A stretch of 64,000 nt of DNA from an uncultured Blautia sp. Lineage in GTDB: Bacteria; Bacillota; Clostridia; Lachnospirales; Lachnospiraceae. The stretch spans positions 1 to 64,000 of the forward strand of contig NZ_CAKRNY010000003.1 in NCBI RefSeq assembly GCF_934371575.1, given 5' to 3'. Shown piece by piece: positions 36,465 to 45,938 of this stretch; positions within the stretch are counted from its first letter, which is position 1, and each line of letters begins with the position of its first letter. Made by a program: the position numbers and the translations under genes. Below the pieces are notes generated by a model that worked only from the letters and a program-made list of their open reading frames with translations, did no database searches and was not told the DNA's origin.

Positions 36465-38123
36465 TTACAGCTGTCCTTTTCTTTTTGCAATCAGTTCCTG
36501 TTCTGCCTTGATGTTTTTCTCAACATTTAGGAAGGAGACCACTATGATAAGAATTCCGTGTGCTATGATCTCGAAGCCCAGGAAGAAAAAGGCGGTGACG
36601 GCTTTTCCCGCAAGGGCGGGATTGTCGTAGAAGAAATTAAAGACTGCTACGGCAAGACCATTTACTACGGTGAGTACGGTGTTGTAGACGGACATGGAAA
36701 TACCATCTACACGGTAGCCTAGTTTGGCTTCCAAGTGATCCAGGACATCGGCGAAAAGTGCCATCATGATGTAAGCACCCGGGACGCTGGATAAACCTTT
36801 TAAACTCTGACCGACTAGCATGATTACGAAGTTGTCCGGGGCAAGAAGGCATACAATGCTTCCGGTGATGGAGATTACACCGCCCACAAGGATCATGTTC
36901 TTCTTGCCGAAGCGGTTTGCCAGCGGCCAGATAAACAGCATGCCTGCTGCCAGTGGGATTCCACTAATTAGTGCAAGAACGGACTGTGCCATATCAGCGG
37001 TTAATGTCATTCCGAAGATGTGCACTTCCTGAAAAAATTCATGGCAGAAAATGTTGAAGACGTAGCCACCTTTGAACATGACACCAGCCTGGTAGAGCAG
37101 GTAGAAGATTATGATGATCCACCAGTAGGAATCGGAGGCGGCGGCTTTTAACTGTTCAAGGGTGGAGGGGACTGTAGTTTTTGCATTTGTAGTCCGAGGG
37201 CTTACATTCTCAGTGCCATCAGTCCATGCATTTCCTCCTTCATACTTCTCCCCACAGCCCTGTCCAGTATATTTTTCCTTAACCTCATAGTTCTTTTCTT
37301 CATATCCTGGACATTCTTGTTTATCATTTCGAGCTTTGTCAGTTTTAACGTTTTGGGTGGAAGAATTATATGTCTCCTCACCTTCCGGCTCCATATCCTC
37401 TTCCGTAATTCTCTCCCTTGTAAAGAAATACTCCAGAATACATCCCACAAACGCCAGCACTGCAAACACGGTCATTACCATCTGCCAGCGGTTCTGCAGC
37501 ACATCGTTACTTCCAGCCGAATTGATCCAGCCCAGAATCAACGGCATTACGATACTGCTGATCAATCCGTTTCCAGCCACCGCAGGGATATTGGATACTA
37601 CGGATAGTTTTCCTCTCTGATCCAGGTCACGGGTGGAAAGGGATACCATAAGATAATGGGAAGTTCCATAAATCGGATTGGCAATAGCCGCAAACAGATT
37701 ATATGTCACTGCCATCCATACCATCCGCACCCCCAGGCTTAAATAAGGAATACAAAATACCAGAATTCCGGACACCAGCAAAAGCGGAGCTGCCATCAGG
37801 ATATATGGTCTCGCTTTTCCCTGCTTTGTTCTGGTCTTTCCAACCAGAATTCCAATTATAATATTTGACAGTGCCATGGGAATAACAGAAATCAGAGGCA
37901 GCATTGTAAGAAAAACTCTCTGGTTTACAATATCATCATAAGTACGGTAAAAAGTAAGATAATAGGACGCCACCACACTGGTCATAGCCAGCACCAGAAG
38001 CGGTCCCAGGAAATAACCAAAGATCATTTCCTGTAAAGTCACCTTCTTTTTATCTGTTCTTGAATTCAATCCAGCCATTTTCCACACATCTTGAAAAATC
38101 CCAGCTTTCTTTCCACTTTTCAT
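36465..38123 (-). CDS. GPH-family (MFS) sugar:cation symporter
   Basis: This 552-residue transporter of the glycoside-pentoside-hexuronide family (MelB/XynP-like) has about 12 membrane helices. The central cytoplasmic loop between helices 6 and 7 carries an extra charged insert of about 85 residues (roughly 250-335) rich in Glu, Lys, Asn and Thr. The ATG at 38121-38123 has AAAGGAGCC upstream, inside the GH5 gene, giving a 74-base out-of-frame overlap. It probably imports the di- or oligosaccharide released by, or cleaved by, the GH5 enzyme. The substrate is unknown. Confidence 0.82.
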   Translation of the reverse strand: MKSGKKAGIFQDVWKMAGLNSRTDKKKVTLQEMIFGYFLGPLLVLAMTSVVASYYLTFYRTYDDIVNQRVFLTMLPLISVIPMALSNIIIGILVGKTRTKQGKARPYILMAAPLLLVSGILVFCIPYLSLGVRMVWMAVTYNLFAAIANPIYGTSHYLMVSLSTRDLDQRGKLSVVSNIPAVAGNGLISSIVMPLILGWINSAGSNDVLQNRWQMVMTVFAVLAFVGCILEYFFTRERITEEDMEPEGEETYNSSTQNVKTDKARNDKQECPGYEEKNYEVKEKYTGQGCGEKYEGGNAWTDGTENVSPRTTNAKTTVPSTLEQLKAAASDSYWWIIIIFYLLYQAGVMFKGGYVFNIFCHEFFQEVHIFGMTLTADMAQSVLALISGIPLAAGMLFIWPLANRFGKKNMILVGGVISITGSIVCLLAPDNFVIMLVGQSLKGLSSVPGAYIMMALFADVLDHLEAKLGYRVDGISMSVYNTVLTVVNGLAVAVFNFFYDNPALAGKAVTAFFFLGFEIIAHGILIIVVSFLNVEKNIKAEQELIAKRKGQL

Positions 38124-39180
38124 CAAGAGGCTCCTTTCGATTTGGTTTAAACTGATAACTCCAGTAGATCCAGCCTTTCGCCTCAGACCATGCCTGAAGC
38201 TGCAAAGCTGCAATTTCCAGATAACGCTCCCTGCGTCTCTTCGCAGCAGCCTCTGCACTCATACCAGATTCTGTTTTCTCCGCATATTTGTTGCAGATAC
38301 ACCATTCGCCAACCACCACAGGCACAGCCTTCTGAATCCGCCGGATCAGGCGCTGCTGGCTTTTAATATAAATCTGATAAACCCATGGCTTGTGGATCGG
38401 CACGAAGCTCTCCATTGCAAAGATATAAATATGCGTGTCCAGCACCACATTTTTCATATTCTCTTTTCGGAAGAATCTGCCCCAGTGTCTCAGGCGAAAG
38501 CCATCGTGGAACACAATGGTCTTATCCTCTGGAAGGATTTTGCGGAGCCGTTTATATGCATCTCGATAAAAATTTTCCAGAAATGGAAGAGGCACATAAC
38601 CGGAGCCTTTCGCCTCTTCTTTATCCACCGCTTTTCCAGTGGACGGCGCAGTTGCATAAACCAGGAAACTGATGGGCTCGTTCAGCACCTCAATCCCGTA
38701 CAGCCCTGCGCGGTTTTTATAACGCTCTGCCAGCCGCTCCAATACATTAAGGGCAAACTCCACCTCCTGGGGATTTTTGCACCACTTGCAGACACCAGTA
38801 ATGCCACCGTTGTCATATCCGTTCTGGCTTCCCGGAACGGTATGAAGATCAATAAGAATCTGCAGACCATACTTCTCTGCCCAATCAAAGGCCTTGTCCA
38901 GATACTCAATACATCCGTTAAAGGGTTCTCTATCCCCGAATATAAAATACGGAACCGGAATGCGAAGCAGCCCGATTCCCTGTTCTTTGATAAAAGCGAA
39001 ATCCTTTTCTGTAATAAAAGTATCTCTATGCTTTTTCATTCTTTCTTTTAATTCTGCCGGATTCATTTTGCGGTTCAGCCAGACCTCATCCTCTGCCCCG
39101 GTTCCTGCAAACAGTTCCGGCAGCATCCATTTTTCTAGCACAAGCCAGTTGCCTAAATTTACACCTTTTATTTTTTCCAA
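38050..39180 (-). CDS. GH5 glycoside hydrolase, exo-beta-1,3-glucanase-like
   Basis: This 376-residue TIM-barrel retaining glycosidase has acid/base Glu168 (IEVLNEP) and nucleophile Glu292 (VVVGEWC). The opening GVNLGNWLVLEKWM resembles the GH5_9 exo-1,3-glucanase branch known from fungi, so beta-glucan is a plausible substrate. No signal peptide is seen, suggesting action on imported oligosaccharides. Translation seems to begin at TTG (39178-39180), eight bases after AGGAGG. It lies 15 bases after the histidine kinase gene and overlaps the GPH transporter by 74 bases, in one operon. Confidence 0.83.
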   Translation of the reverse strand: MEKIKGVNLGNWLVLEKWMLPELFAGTGAEDEVWLNRKMNPAELKERMKKHRDTFITEKDFAFIKEQGIGLLRIPVPYFIFGDREPFNGCIEYLDKAFDWAEKYGLQILIDLHTVPGSQNGYDNGGITGVCKWCKNPQEVEFALNVLERLAERYKNRAGLYGIEVLNEPISFLVYATAPSTGKAVDKEEAKGSGYVPLPFLENFYRDAYKRLRKILPEDKTIVFHDGFRLRHWGRFFRKENMKNVVLDTHIYIFAMESFVPIHKPWVYQIYIKSQQRLIRRIQKAVPVVVGEWCICNKYAEKTESGMSAEAAAKRRRERYLEIAALQLQAWSEAKGWIYWSYQFKPNRKEPLDEKWKESWDFSRCVENGWIEFKNR

Positions 39181-39195
39181 ATAAACTTCCTCCTA

Positions 39196-40569
39196 TCACT
39201 CCACCGGCAGCATAATTTGCAGGGAAAATGTGTGATTCTGCACACTGATCCGAATGTCTCCGCCATATTTCTTCGCGATCATCTGCATGCTTTTCACGCC
39301 ATAACCGTGATAACCTTTGTCATCCTTGCTGGTCGCTGGGAACCCATTCCGGAATTCCAGTTCCCCATCGAAGTAGTTGTCTATGAAAATGTGAAGCATG
39401 CTGCCACGTTCCAAAACTGCTACATTGATCACTTTCTTTTCGTCATCTTCGTATTTTGACACACACTCAATGGCGTTATCCAATCCGTTGCTGATCATGG
39501 TGTAAAAATCAATCACATCAATCATGTCTATTTTTTCCGCATGGATATTACAGGAAAAGCGGATGCCCTTTCTGGTACAGACAAAGCTTTTTTCCGTAAG
39601 AATGGTATCCAGCACATCATTGCCGGTTTTGATATGAGCATCATAAAACTGAACTGCTTCCTCTGTTTCCTTAAAAAGCCGCTCCCGCTCTTCCCCATGC
39701 ACCATCTGCAATGCCCGGATCTGTCTTTTCAGATCGTGACATTTCTGGTTGATCAAATCTACATTCTCTTTGCTGAAAAGATATTGCTGCTCTTTTTCTT
39801 TTTGGAGAACCTGGATCATCTCTTTTTCTTTCTGTAAGGACAAAATGCGGTAAGTCATATTCTGCAGCAATATAATAACAAGATTGACAATTACATTTAC
39901 CGCAACGCAATAATAGGGAACTGCTGACCTGGTAAACACCGCTATACCACTGTACATCTTACCGCCAGACCGACTCCAATGAAAAATCAAATTGGACACG
40001 TCTCCCATTCCGGAAACAAAAATATAAATCATGAAAAAAATGAAAAAAGCTCTCCAATCTTCCATCACAAGCTGCCCACGCACACTTTTGCGCACAAGAA
40101 GTAAATATGCCATTAAATCAAAAGCGGCATAGAACAATATTGCTATAAAAACATACAATACCGTATGTTCTGTTTGTAAGGACGGAAACCAGATTTTACA
40201 GACCAGATACTGAAAGATCATCGTCACCAGATTCTCTAATGCAATGCCAAGAATGCACTGAAACATCAAATTACACACGGTCACCTGATAACAATTGTAG
40301 ATGAAGCACATAGATACAACGCCGGTCAACATCCACCAAACCACTGTAATAAGCGAAGTAATACCTAAATCAAAAATTCCGCGAGACCAGTACATAGGAA
40401 TGCAAAGCAAAATGAAGCAAAAAAGCCCCAGTCCGCCAACCAGTACACGCCGCAGAAAATGCTCCCGATGTTCCGCCGCACGCTCCATAAAAACGATCTC
40501 TGCGCTGATTGCCCCAAAAAGCACACGGCATACATCAAAGATATCCATAAAGGATATGTTTTCCAGCAT
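39196..40569 (-). CDS. AgrC-like sensor histidine kinase (GHKL)
   Basis: This 457-residue membrane kinase has about six to seven helices in residues 1-245, a coiled-coil linker, a phospho-acceptor histidine in NQKCHDLKRQ, and a HATPase_c_5 (GHKL) domain with NGLDNAIE and GYGVKSM. This layout is typical of peptide-sensing AgrC/ComD kinases. It starts two bases after the LytTR regulator stop (GGGGAGAGG upstream). No peptide precursor gene is visible here; its operon partners are a glucanase and a sugar symporter, so it may sense something other than a peptide. Confidence 0.85.
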   Translation of the reverse strand: MLENISFMDIFDVCRVLFGAISAEIVFMERAAEHREHFLRRVLVGGLGLFCFILLCIPMYWSRGIFDLGITSLITVVWWMLTGVVSMCFIYNCYQVTVCNLMFQCILGIALENLVTMIFQYLVCKIWFPSLQTEHTVLYVFIAILFYAAFDLMAYLLLVRKSVRGQLVMEDWRAFFIFFMIYIFVSGMGDVSNLIFHWSRSGGKMYSGIAVFTRSAVPYYCVAVNVIVNLVIILLQNMTYRILSLQKEKEMIQVLQKEKEQQYLFSKENVDLINQKCHDLKRQIRALQMVHGEERERLFKETEEAVQFYDAHIKTGNDVLDTILTEKSFVCTRKGIRFSCNIHAEKIDMIDVIDFYTMISNGLDNAIECVSKYEDDEKKVINVAVLERGSMLHIFIDNYFDGELEFRNGFPATSKDDKGYHGYGVKSMQMIAKKYGGDIRISVQNHTFSLQIMLPVE

Positions 40570-40571
40570 TT

Positions 40572-41276
40572 TTAATCCTCTCCCCTTATATATTTCAGAT
40601 ATTCCTCTTTTAATTTTTCCTTGTAGTTTCTACTGACAGGAAGAACTTTGTCACCCACTGTTACCTCCTTGCTGAGCACCTTATTCACATACCTGAGATT
40701 TACTATGTAGGAACGATGAATCCGAACAAAATTGTATTTCTCCAGTTCTTTCTCCACATCCGAAATATTTCCCCTGGATCTGTAATCCCTTTTCGTAGTA
40801 TGAAAATACAGATAATGAGAAAGGACTTCCACATAAACCAGTGCCGGAAGTCTCAGCTTTCTGGTTCCTTCCGCAGTTTCTACCTTTATGATGTGTTCCT
40901 TTTTCTGTGCAGCCTTCGCCACAGTTCTGTGAAACTTCATGGAAAAATCGTAGTAGCTTACCGGCTTCAGAATATAATCAACCGCATCTACCTCATAACC
41001 ATTGATGGCATACTGAGCAATATTGGTTACAAAAATAATAGTTACATTGGAATCTGTCTCCCTCAGTTTCCTGGCAGTATCGATTCCATTGATTCCAGGC
41101 ATATCAATATCAAAAATGATGATGTCATAAATCATCTTATAGTCTTTCAAAAACTGTTCGCCAGATTCGAAGGTCACCGTCTCCAGATCAATCCCGGCTT
41201 CTTCCCCAAATCTTTTCACATAGTCTGTCATGATCTGACGCATTTCCAGCTCATCATCAACAATCGCTACTTTCAT
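40572..41276 (-). CDS. LytTR-family response regulator
   Basis: This 234-residue regulator has a receiver domain (1-120) with Asp56 (FDIDMPG) and a LytTR DNA-binding domain (about 135-232, RIHRSYIVNLRYV). It is the AgrA-type partner of the adjacent GHKL kinase. The ATG at 41274-41276 follows GAGAGGTG; a start at 41294 is less likely. It is the first gene of the operon with promoter TTGACC-17-TATATT. Targets would be expected to carry paired LytTR direct repeats; I did not find a clear pair in the operon's own promoter. Confidence 0.88.
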   Translation of the reverse strand: MKVAIVDDELEMRQIMTDYVKRFGEEAGIDLETVTFESGEQFLKDYKMIYDIIIFDIDMPGINGIDTARKLRETDSNVTIIFVTNIAQYAINGYEVDAVDYILKPVSYYDFSMKFHRTVAKAAQKKEHIIKVETAEGTRKLRLPALVYVEVLSHYLYFHTTKRDYRSRGNISDVEKELEKYNFVRIHRSYIVNLRYVNKVLSKEVTVGDKVLPVSRNYKEKLKEEYLKYIRGED

Positions 41277-41342
41277 TTTCCCCACACCTCTCACCCATTC
41301 AGTAAAGATACATTTCAGTTACTGATTGGAGCTTTTAATGTA

Positions 41343-41371
41343 AATATAACATACTTGATTTGTGTGGTCAA
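41343..41371 (-). promoter_or_regulatory. Promoter of the LytTR/kinase/GH5/GPH operon
   Basis: TTGACC (41366-41371) and TATATT (41343-41348) are separated by 17 bases. The -35 box abuts the hairpin that ends the upstream transcript. Confidence 0.7.
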
Positions 41372-41399
41372 ACAGGCTTCCAGATAACCGGAAGCCTGT
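41372..41399 (-). terminator. Hairpin terminator after the secreted-protein gene
   Basis: A perfect 10-bp stem ACAGGCTTCC (41372-41381) pairs with 41390-41399, with an 8-base loop. Only TTTG follows on the minus strand, so termination may be leaky. Confidence 0.55.
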
Positions 41400-41453
41400 C
41401 TGGGAATAGCGTTATCATTCACTTTACACCCGGTAAACAGCCAGATTACAGCC

Positions 41454-42395
41454 TTATTTTAATGCGTCTACAAGTGCAGCAGCTTCTACTGTGTAATCAC
41501 CTGTAAGCTGATCGCTTTCGCTGTATTCATAGTGGAATTTTACATTTGCACCGTCAACTGTGGAGGTTGTCTCTTTTCCGTTTGCATCTGTGATGGTAAG
41601 TGTCTGGGAATCAGCATCGTAAGTGTAAGTTCCGTTATCTTTTACATCATAGCTTGCGAAATAGAATTCATAAGTTCCGTTGTCAAACAGAGTGAAGGTT
41701 GTTCCTTCGTCATCACTTGGGATTGCGATCAGTTCATTTCCTGCTGCAGCTGCATCAGAAGTCTCGGCTGCTCCATCTTCAGTTTCCTCTGTCTCGTAAT
41801 CTTCTGGATGAAGATAATTGTAAGTTACAATTTCACCTTTATCATTTAAAGTAAATACGGTTTCCGGAACCATGGATGTCATTTCCGGCAGATCATCACT
41901 GTCATAAGAACCATCCTCAGTCTCACCGACAACATTCATGCCAGCTGCCTCTTTCATCTGAACAGAATATGTATCTGTGTACATATCATGGTGTACATGC
42001 TCTGGTGTTTCGATTGTTACAGTATCGTTTCCATTGTCTGTGTATTTACCTTCAGCAGTTGTTGTCATGGTAACACCAATTCCAGTATCATCGCCTACTT
42101 CTGCCTTTTTTCCGTTTTCTACTACATAACAGTCAGAAACAAGCTTGTATCCGTCTTTTCCATCCAGAGTGAGATCAACCTCAACATACATACGGCTGTC
42201 ATAAGAGGTAAGACCCTTCATATCTGCACTTAAGAACTGGAAGCCTGGCATATCCTCTGTGTTTCCGTCATTCAGATTGTAAGTTACGGTGTAGGTTTTC
42301 TCCTCTGCATCCTCTGCGAAAACGGTAAGTCCGCTGCTGATCACACCAACTGCCATAATTCCTGCTGTTAAAACTGCTGCTATTGATTTTTTCAT
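41454..42395 (-). CDS. Secreted acidic protein of unknown function
   Basis: I do not recognise this 313-residue protein. It has a signal peptide (1 to about 27, cleavage near VFAED) and an acidic mature part that looks beta-rich. A His-rich spot (EHVHHDMYTD) and an Ala/Glu/Thr linker near 210-225 are visible. The C-terminal 80 residues (TTFTLFDNGTYEFYFASYD and following) look like the small beta-domain seen in many Lachnospiraceae secreted proteins. The ATG at 42393-42395 follows GGAGGAATT. It is 56 bases downstream of a four-helix membrane protein and a permuted GH3, probably in the same operon. Confidence 0.7.
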   Translation of the reverse strand: MKKSIAAVLTAGIMAVGVISSGLTVFAEDAEEKTYTVTYNLNDGNTEDMPGFQFLSADMKGLTSYDSRMYVEVDLTLDGKDGYKLVSDCYVVENGKKAEVGDDTGIGVTMTTTAEGKYTDNGNDTVTIETPEHVHHDMYTDTYSVQMKEAAGMNVVGETEDGSYDSDDLPEMTSMVPETVFTLNDKGEIVTYNYLHPEDYETEETEDGAAETSDAAAAGNELIAIPSDDEGTTFTLFDNGTYEFYFASYDVKDNGTYTYDADSQTLTITDANGKETTSTVDGANVKFHYEYSESDQLTGDYTVEAAALVDALK

Positions 42396-42451
42396 TTTGA
42401 ATTCCTCCATTTTTTGATTTATTTTCCGGGCTTCTGCCCTGATTTTAACTT

Positions 42452-42904
42452 TTATTGCTCTGTTTCAGCCTGGGGAGCTTTGCAAAAGCTCCCCACAACA
42501 TTGAAAATCATTCCAAGAAGCATTGCTCCTGAAGCTGCAAGGGAATAATAAATCGCCTCTTCCCCACCATGTCCGGAATCATAATCTGTGACAACGCAGT
42601 TTCCAATTCCTTCTACTCTGTCTCCGATCAACAAAATTGCACCTGCTGCCAGTAATGCAGTCACTGCGAAGGTAAGAAAACGTGTCCACATTTTGTCTCC
42701 CCATTTTGCCATGGCAACCAGAGAGAACAGCTCCATTCCGATTCCTACCAGGAAAAATGCAAGGATCATCAGGGAATTCATTTCCCCGAAGGTGTAATAT
42801 CCGGTGGTGTAGCTGACTCCGAAAAGTACGCATCCTACTACATTCAGGAGCAGTGCCAGAGCTTCCATTGCAAATTCCAGCTTACTGAATTTTCTCTGAT
42901 TCAT
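42452..42904 (-). CDS. Four-helix membrane protein of unknown function
   Basis: This 150-residue protein has four predicted membrane helices (about 12-35, 45-67, 75-95 and 118-140) and a short soluble loop after the third (DYDSGHGGEEA). I do not recognise its family. The start overlaps the end of the permuted GH3 gene by 23 bases in another frame, with AAAGGAG inside that gene, so translation is coupled. It may be an accessory subunit of the membrane-bound glycosidase. Confidence 0.7.
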   Translation of the reverse strand: MNQRKFSKLEFAMEALALLLNVVGCVLFGVSYTTGYYTFGEMNSLMILAFFLVGIGMELFSLVAMAKWGDKMWTRFLTFAVTALLAAGAILLIGDRVEGIGNCVVTDYDSGHGGEEAIYYSLAASGAMLLGMIFNVVGSFCKAPQAETEQ

Positions 42905-45900
42905 TGTTTTTACGCTCCTTTCTGTATTTCAAAATAAACAGTACCAGGAATACTACAAATAATACAAAGCAGATTCCCATTGCCAGCTGCAGAGCCAGAA
43001 TCCACCATGCAATAGCTCCGGTTGCATCTGTTTTTTCTGAAATTCCATTCATGACGCTGCTATTTACATAAGTGTACAGATATCTATGATAAGATTCTCT
43101 TACGCCAGACTGGATCACCATATCATCAGCCACTTCATCCTCTGTGTAACCCCATACGGAAACATTGTTGGAGCCGCCAAGCATCCTGTCATTTCCTGCC
43201 ACCAGGCACTCAGATGGAAGGAAATACTGTGCAGATTTTACAGAGTCTGTAATTACATATCCTTTAAATCCCCACTCGCCACGGAGAATGCCATTCATCA
43301 GACCTTTGCTTGCCCCCACATGTGTACAGCCAAGGCGGTTAAAAGCTGTCATTAAGCTATTGGCATTTCCATCACGGAATGCAATCTGGAAACCACGGAG
43401 TTCATTTTCTCTTGCAGCCTGTTCCCCAAGGAACATTGCCACACCGTCACGGTTTGTCTCCTGATCGTTGAATGCAAAATGCTTTGCAGTTGGAACCAGC
43501 CCATAGGATATTGCTGCTGTGTATACATCAGCCCCCATTGTTCCGGTGAGAATGGAATCCTCGGAATAATATTCCAAGTTACGTGCATTATACTGGTTTC
43601 TATGGATGTTCAGGCCTGGTGCATACCATGCAGTATAGCCATCCCATAAACCAGTATTTCCAACCAGCCTTCCCTGCTCACTGGCAAGCTCATGGCTGAA
43701 AGTTGCTGCCACTACATTTTCACTGGTATATATAGCTGTAGAGTGTCCATAGGACGGATCATCCTCTGCCACCTCATAAATAGTTCCTGCAGTGTATTTT
43801 CCAATGGTTCCAAGAAGCCCCAACGGACTGTCTGCGCAGTTTTCTTTCGGCATAACAATATCTTCATTTGAATTCATAAGTGCACAATACGTATTCAGCA
43901 TATCCTGAAGACTTACTTCATCAAGAACTTTGTCATACAGTGGATCATCATAGTCCAGCCCTCTAAGTGCAATTGCCTGCACGCCGTTGTCTGCACCGTA
44001 TGTAAATTCAGTCTCGCCTTCATATGCAGCATTTTCTGCTTCTTTGTCATAGATTTCATTGCGAAGAAGAGTAATCATCTCTTCTGTTGCTGTGATTTCT
44101 CCGATTCCAACCGGGAAAGTATGTGCCCAGTCATTACGGCTCAAATAAGTGATCTCTGTGCCACAGTTATAGGAGTTCAGGTCACCGTCTGTAAGCTGGT
44201 TCTGAACCGTAGTTTCGTTGGATTCTGTTAAAGTTATCTCAGAATCAATAGTTTCTTTATAAACATCACCTGTCGGCTCTGTATCTTTCATTTTGTCCGG
44301 ATACTGTTCCTTCAGAACTCCCTGGACTGCATCATGGGCGCCATTTCCAGTTGCAAAATAATAATCTCCAGCTTCCAGAATATATGCACCTGTTACATCA
44401 TCATGTTCATAAGTCATATCATAGGAATACAAGTCAGTTGCGGTAAATGTGACAGTCACATCTTCGCTTTCCCCTGGCTCAAGAAGAACTACATCCTCGA
44501 AGGAATTTTCCTGTGCCTCTCCTGTTTTTCCATATCCGACCAGCTGAATTGCAGATTTTTCCACACCATTTTCTTTGTCATAATCAGTGTATGGAAGGGA
44601 AACATAAAGCTGAACTGCATGCTTCGCTGCATTGTCGCCTGTATTTGTTACTTTCACAGTAACCTCTGACTGAGTTTCCCCACTCCAGTCGATTTTCGCA
44701 TCTGTAATCTCTTCGGAGAAAGTGGAACCTTCCACGCCGTATCCAAAGCTGTAAGATACTTCATTGTCATAATCCCATACTTTTCCGCCATCTACAGTCT
44801 CACCGGTCAAAGCCTGAGATGCATTTCCCTGATCAAGAACAGTATCGAAGTAACGGGATTCGTAATATTTGTAACCAATATAAATGCCCTCTTCCTCTGC
44901 CAGATACCATCTGCTTCGCAGGGCATTATTGGAAGATGTGTCGATATCGTCTGCATTTGTAAATACATATGCGCCGTAATCTCTCATTGCAGGTGCAAGT
45001 GCGGAATTAACTGCATATGTATCTGTCAGATGTCCGGATGGAAGCACGTCTCCTTTCAGAAGCTGTGCGATTCCGTATGTTCCGTAGCAACCCGGATTTC
45101 CGATCCAGAGGATACTGTCTACTGTATCATCCTGCTTCAGCTCTTCAATCTCCATTGCACATGCAGAGTTCAGAAGAACGATCACTTTTTTAAAGCCCTG
45201 ATTTTCCACGTAATTGATTAGTGCTCTCTCTGCATTTGACAGGCTCAGAATATTTCCTGTAGGGCTGTTGGAAAACTCATCTGGATCTGCGATTCCATCT
45301 TCTCCAGGATAGAAGCATGCGCCCTCTCCGGCATCTCTTCCCAGAACAACTACTGCGGCATCTTTGTAGCCTTCCATAGAGTCTGGGGAAACTGCGAAGT
45401 ATTCTTTTACCGGAACTTCATTTACTGTGGAACCATTATTGATATCCACACAGTTACCACCGGCAGCCTTTGTTGGAGCATAGGTTTTCTCCATGTCTTC
45501 ATAAAAGGAAACCATGTCCGGATTTACGGAAAATCCGTATTCTTCCAGTGCATCAGCCAGACGCACTGCCTGTTTGGTTTCTACAAGAGATCCCATGGAA
45601 CCGCCGTACTGCATAGCCTGGCTTCTCATTCCAAATAAAGTAACTCCGGTTCCGTCTACCGCGGGTGTGCCTTTTAATGCCACCGCACCTTCGGCTTCCA
45701 TTCTGGTATTCAGAGCAATTTCCGCCTTGATCAGATCTGCCGGATCGTCATAATCAGATTTGTAATAATAGTCATCCGGATTCTGACTTCTTGCGAAAGT
45801 ATCATCTGAAACTCCCAGAAGCTCGTTGACCCTGTTTTCCCAGCTCAGTGCCACCGACATCACAGTTCCGAACAGCACTGTAAATGCGAGGAAAATGCTG

Positions 45901-45938
45901 GCAAGTCCACGAAAAATGTGACTTCTTTTTTTGTTCAT
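42882..45938 (-). CDS. Membrane-anchored, domain-permuted GH3 glycoside hydrolase
   Basis: This 1,018-residue enzyme has membrane helices at both ends (about 10-30 and 980-1005). Between them the family 3 domains are in reversed order: alpha/beta sandwich first (about 60-330), fibronectin-III-like (about 420-530), and the catalytic TIM barrel last (about 690-930) with KHFAFNDQE and the nucleophile aspartate in YVITDSVK, where most relatives have SDW. Permuted GH3 enzymes are known from Ruminococcus and Butyrivibrio. The catalytic domain would lie outside the cell, tethered at two points. It heads an operon with two unknown envelope proteins. Confidence 0.82.
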   Translation of the reverse strand: MNKKRSHIFRGLASIFLAFTVLFGTVMSVALSWENRVNELLGVSDDTFARSQNPDDYYYKSDYDDPADLIKAEIALNTRMEAEGAVALKGTPAVDGTGVTLFGMRSQAMQYGGSMGSLVETKQAVRLADALEEYGFSVNPDMVSFYEDMEKTYAPTKAAGGNCVDINNGSTVNEVPVKEYFAVSPDSMEGYKDAAVVVLGRDAGEGACFYPGEDGIADPDEFSNSPTGNILSLSNAERALINYVENQGFKKVIVLLNSACAMEIEELKQDDTVDSILWIGNPGCYGTYGIAQLLKGDVLPSGHLTDTYAVNSALAPAMRDYGAYVFTNADDIDTSSNNALRSRWYLAEEEGIYIGYKYYESRYFDTVLDQGNASQALTGETVDGGKVWDYDNEVSYSFGYGVEGSTFSEEITDAKIDWSGETQSEVTVKVTNTGDNAAKHAVQLYVSLPYTDYDKENGVEKSAIQLVGYGKTGEAQENSFEDVVLLEPGESEDVTVTFTATDLYSYDMTYEHDDVTGAYILEAGDYYFATGNGAHDAVQGVLKEQYPDKMKDTEPTGDVYKETIDSEITLTESNETTVQNQLTDGDLNSYNCGTEITYLSRNDWAHTFPVGIGEITATEEMITLLRNEIYDKEAENAAYEGETEFTYGADNGVQAIALRGLDYDDPLYDKVLDEVSLQDMLNTYCALMNSNEDIVMPKENCADSPLGLLGTIGKYTAGTIYEVAEDDPSYGHSTAIYTSENVVAATFSHELASEQGRLVGNTGLWDGYTAWYAPGLNIHRNQYNARNLEYYSEDSILTGTMGADVYTAAISYGLVPTAKHFAFNDQETNRDGVAMFLGEQAARENELRGFQIAFRDGNANSLMTAFNRLGCTHVGASKGLMNGILRGEWGFKGYVITDSVKSAQYFLPSECLVAGNDRMLGGSNNVSVWGYTEDEVADDMVIQSGVRESYHRYLYTYVNSSVMNGISEKTDATGAIAWWILALQLAMGICFVLFVVFLVLFILKYRKERKNNESEKIQ

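Noticed and set aside
36287..36630. Plus-strand open frames with an 11-residue repeat (FLTKT.NV)
   Set aside because: They arise because the 33-bp DNA repeat is a multiple of three; there is no ribosome site and the frames run antisense into the transporter gene.
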